From the NCBI GenBank assembly GCA_020726505.1, contig JAHLEZ010000026.1, forward strand, positions 496,001 through 560,000: 64,000 bases of DNA, given 5' to 3'. Below the pieces are notes generated by a model. That model ran no database searches. It was not told where the DNA came from and saw nothing but the letters and a program-made list of their open reading frames with translations. The DNA comes from Leptodontidium sp. MPI-SDFR-AT-0119 (lineage: Eukaryota; Ascomycota; Leotiomycetes; Helotiales; Leptodontidiaceae). Positions within the stretch are counted from its first letter, which is position 1. Each line of letters starts with the position of its first letter. Positions 63,948-64,000 of the stretch are shown one piece after another. A program made the translations under genes and the position numbers.

Positions 63948-64000
63948 GCCACCTAGTGTGAAGCGAGGTGGTCACTGCAGCGGGGTGGTCACTGAAGCGG
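63948..64000 (-). mobile_element. Terminal sequence of a transposon running off the window
   Basis: Read on the minus strand this is two tandem versions of CAGTGACCACCYCGCT, the second followed by TCACACTAGGTGGC. The same arrangement occurs at 26575-26610. The rest of the element would lie beyond 64000. Confidence 0.45.

Overview
The window looks like a filamentous ascomycete (Pezizomycotina) nuclear chromosome. The support is short spliceosomal introns (about 46-134 bp, GTAAGT-like donors, CTAAC/CTGAC branch points), fungus-specific families (HET, NACHT-type NLR, Zn2Cys6 regulators, CFEM/Pth11-like receptor, NmrA-like, OTT_1508-like deaminase), many class II transposons, and nonsense codons that read as CpA-to-TpA changes, the pattern left by repeat-induced point mutation (RIP). 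No operons, CRISPR arrays or tRNA genes were seen.

Layout. 0-16 kb is mostly a gene graveyard: NLR fragments, a spliced 827-aa hypothetical gene (3.6-6.2 kb), a RIP-scarred Zn2Cys6 regulator (9.4-11.6 kb), a HET-domain pseudogene (12.9-13.8 kb), an enoyl-CoA hydratase fragment, then a deaminase-domain ORF (14.6-15.9 kb). 16-31.6 kb has a dead pogo-type transposon, then apparently intact small genes: ABM-like (18.6 kb), a three-exon hypothetical (19.9 kb), a GFA/Mss4-like protein (20.7 kb) and two NmrA-like paralogues (25.5 and 30.6 kb) separated by LINE, Tc1, MITE and gene debris. 32-35 kb has a broken regulator and a membrane-anchored Ecm33-like receptor-L protein.

35.4-40.3 kb is a complete MULE with long inverted repeats and an 8-bp target duplication. 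Its FAR1-type DNA-binding exon is split by a whole pogo-type element that is riddled with stops. 41-47.6 kb is AT-rich, with two kinase-like pseudogenes, a MADS-like ORF and a HET-like tail; one kinase-like gene was hit by a 5'-truncated LINE flanked by a 17-bp target duplication. 47.6-50 kb is nearly gene-free and contains a 102/110-bp tandem repeat.

50-64 kb carries an intact metallo-beta-lactamase-fold gene, a Tc1 element with one visible stop, a frameshifted LEA-like gene, an intact alpha/beta hydrolase, a decayed PRISE-like reductase cut by a dead Tc1 element, a second GFA-type gene, and the start of a CFEM receptor. A 450-bp repeat is present in direct orientation at both ends (1.3 and 61.8 kb).

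The intact genes look like independent accessory enzymes, with no shared pathway evident. The clearest story is the record of nested insertions, RIP-like decay and loss of incompatibility/NLR/kinase-type genes. All coordinates for introns and ends come from reading the sequence by eye.
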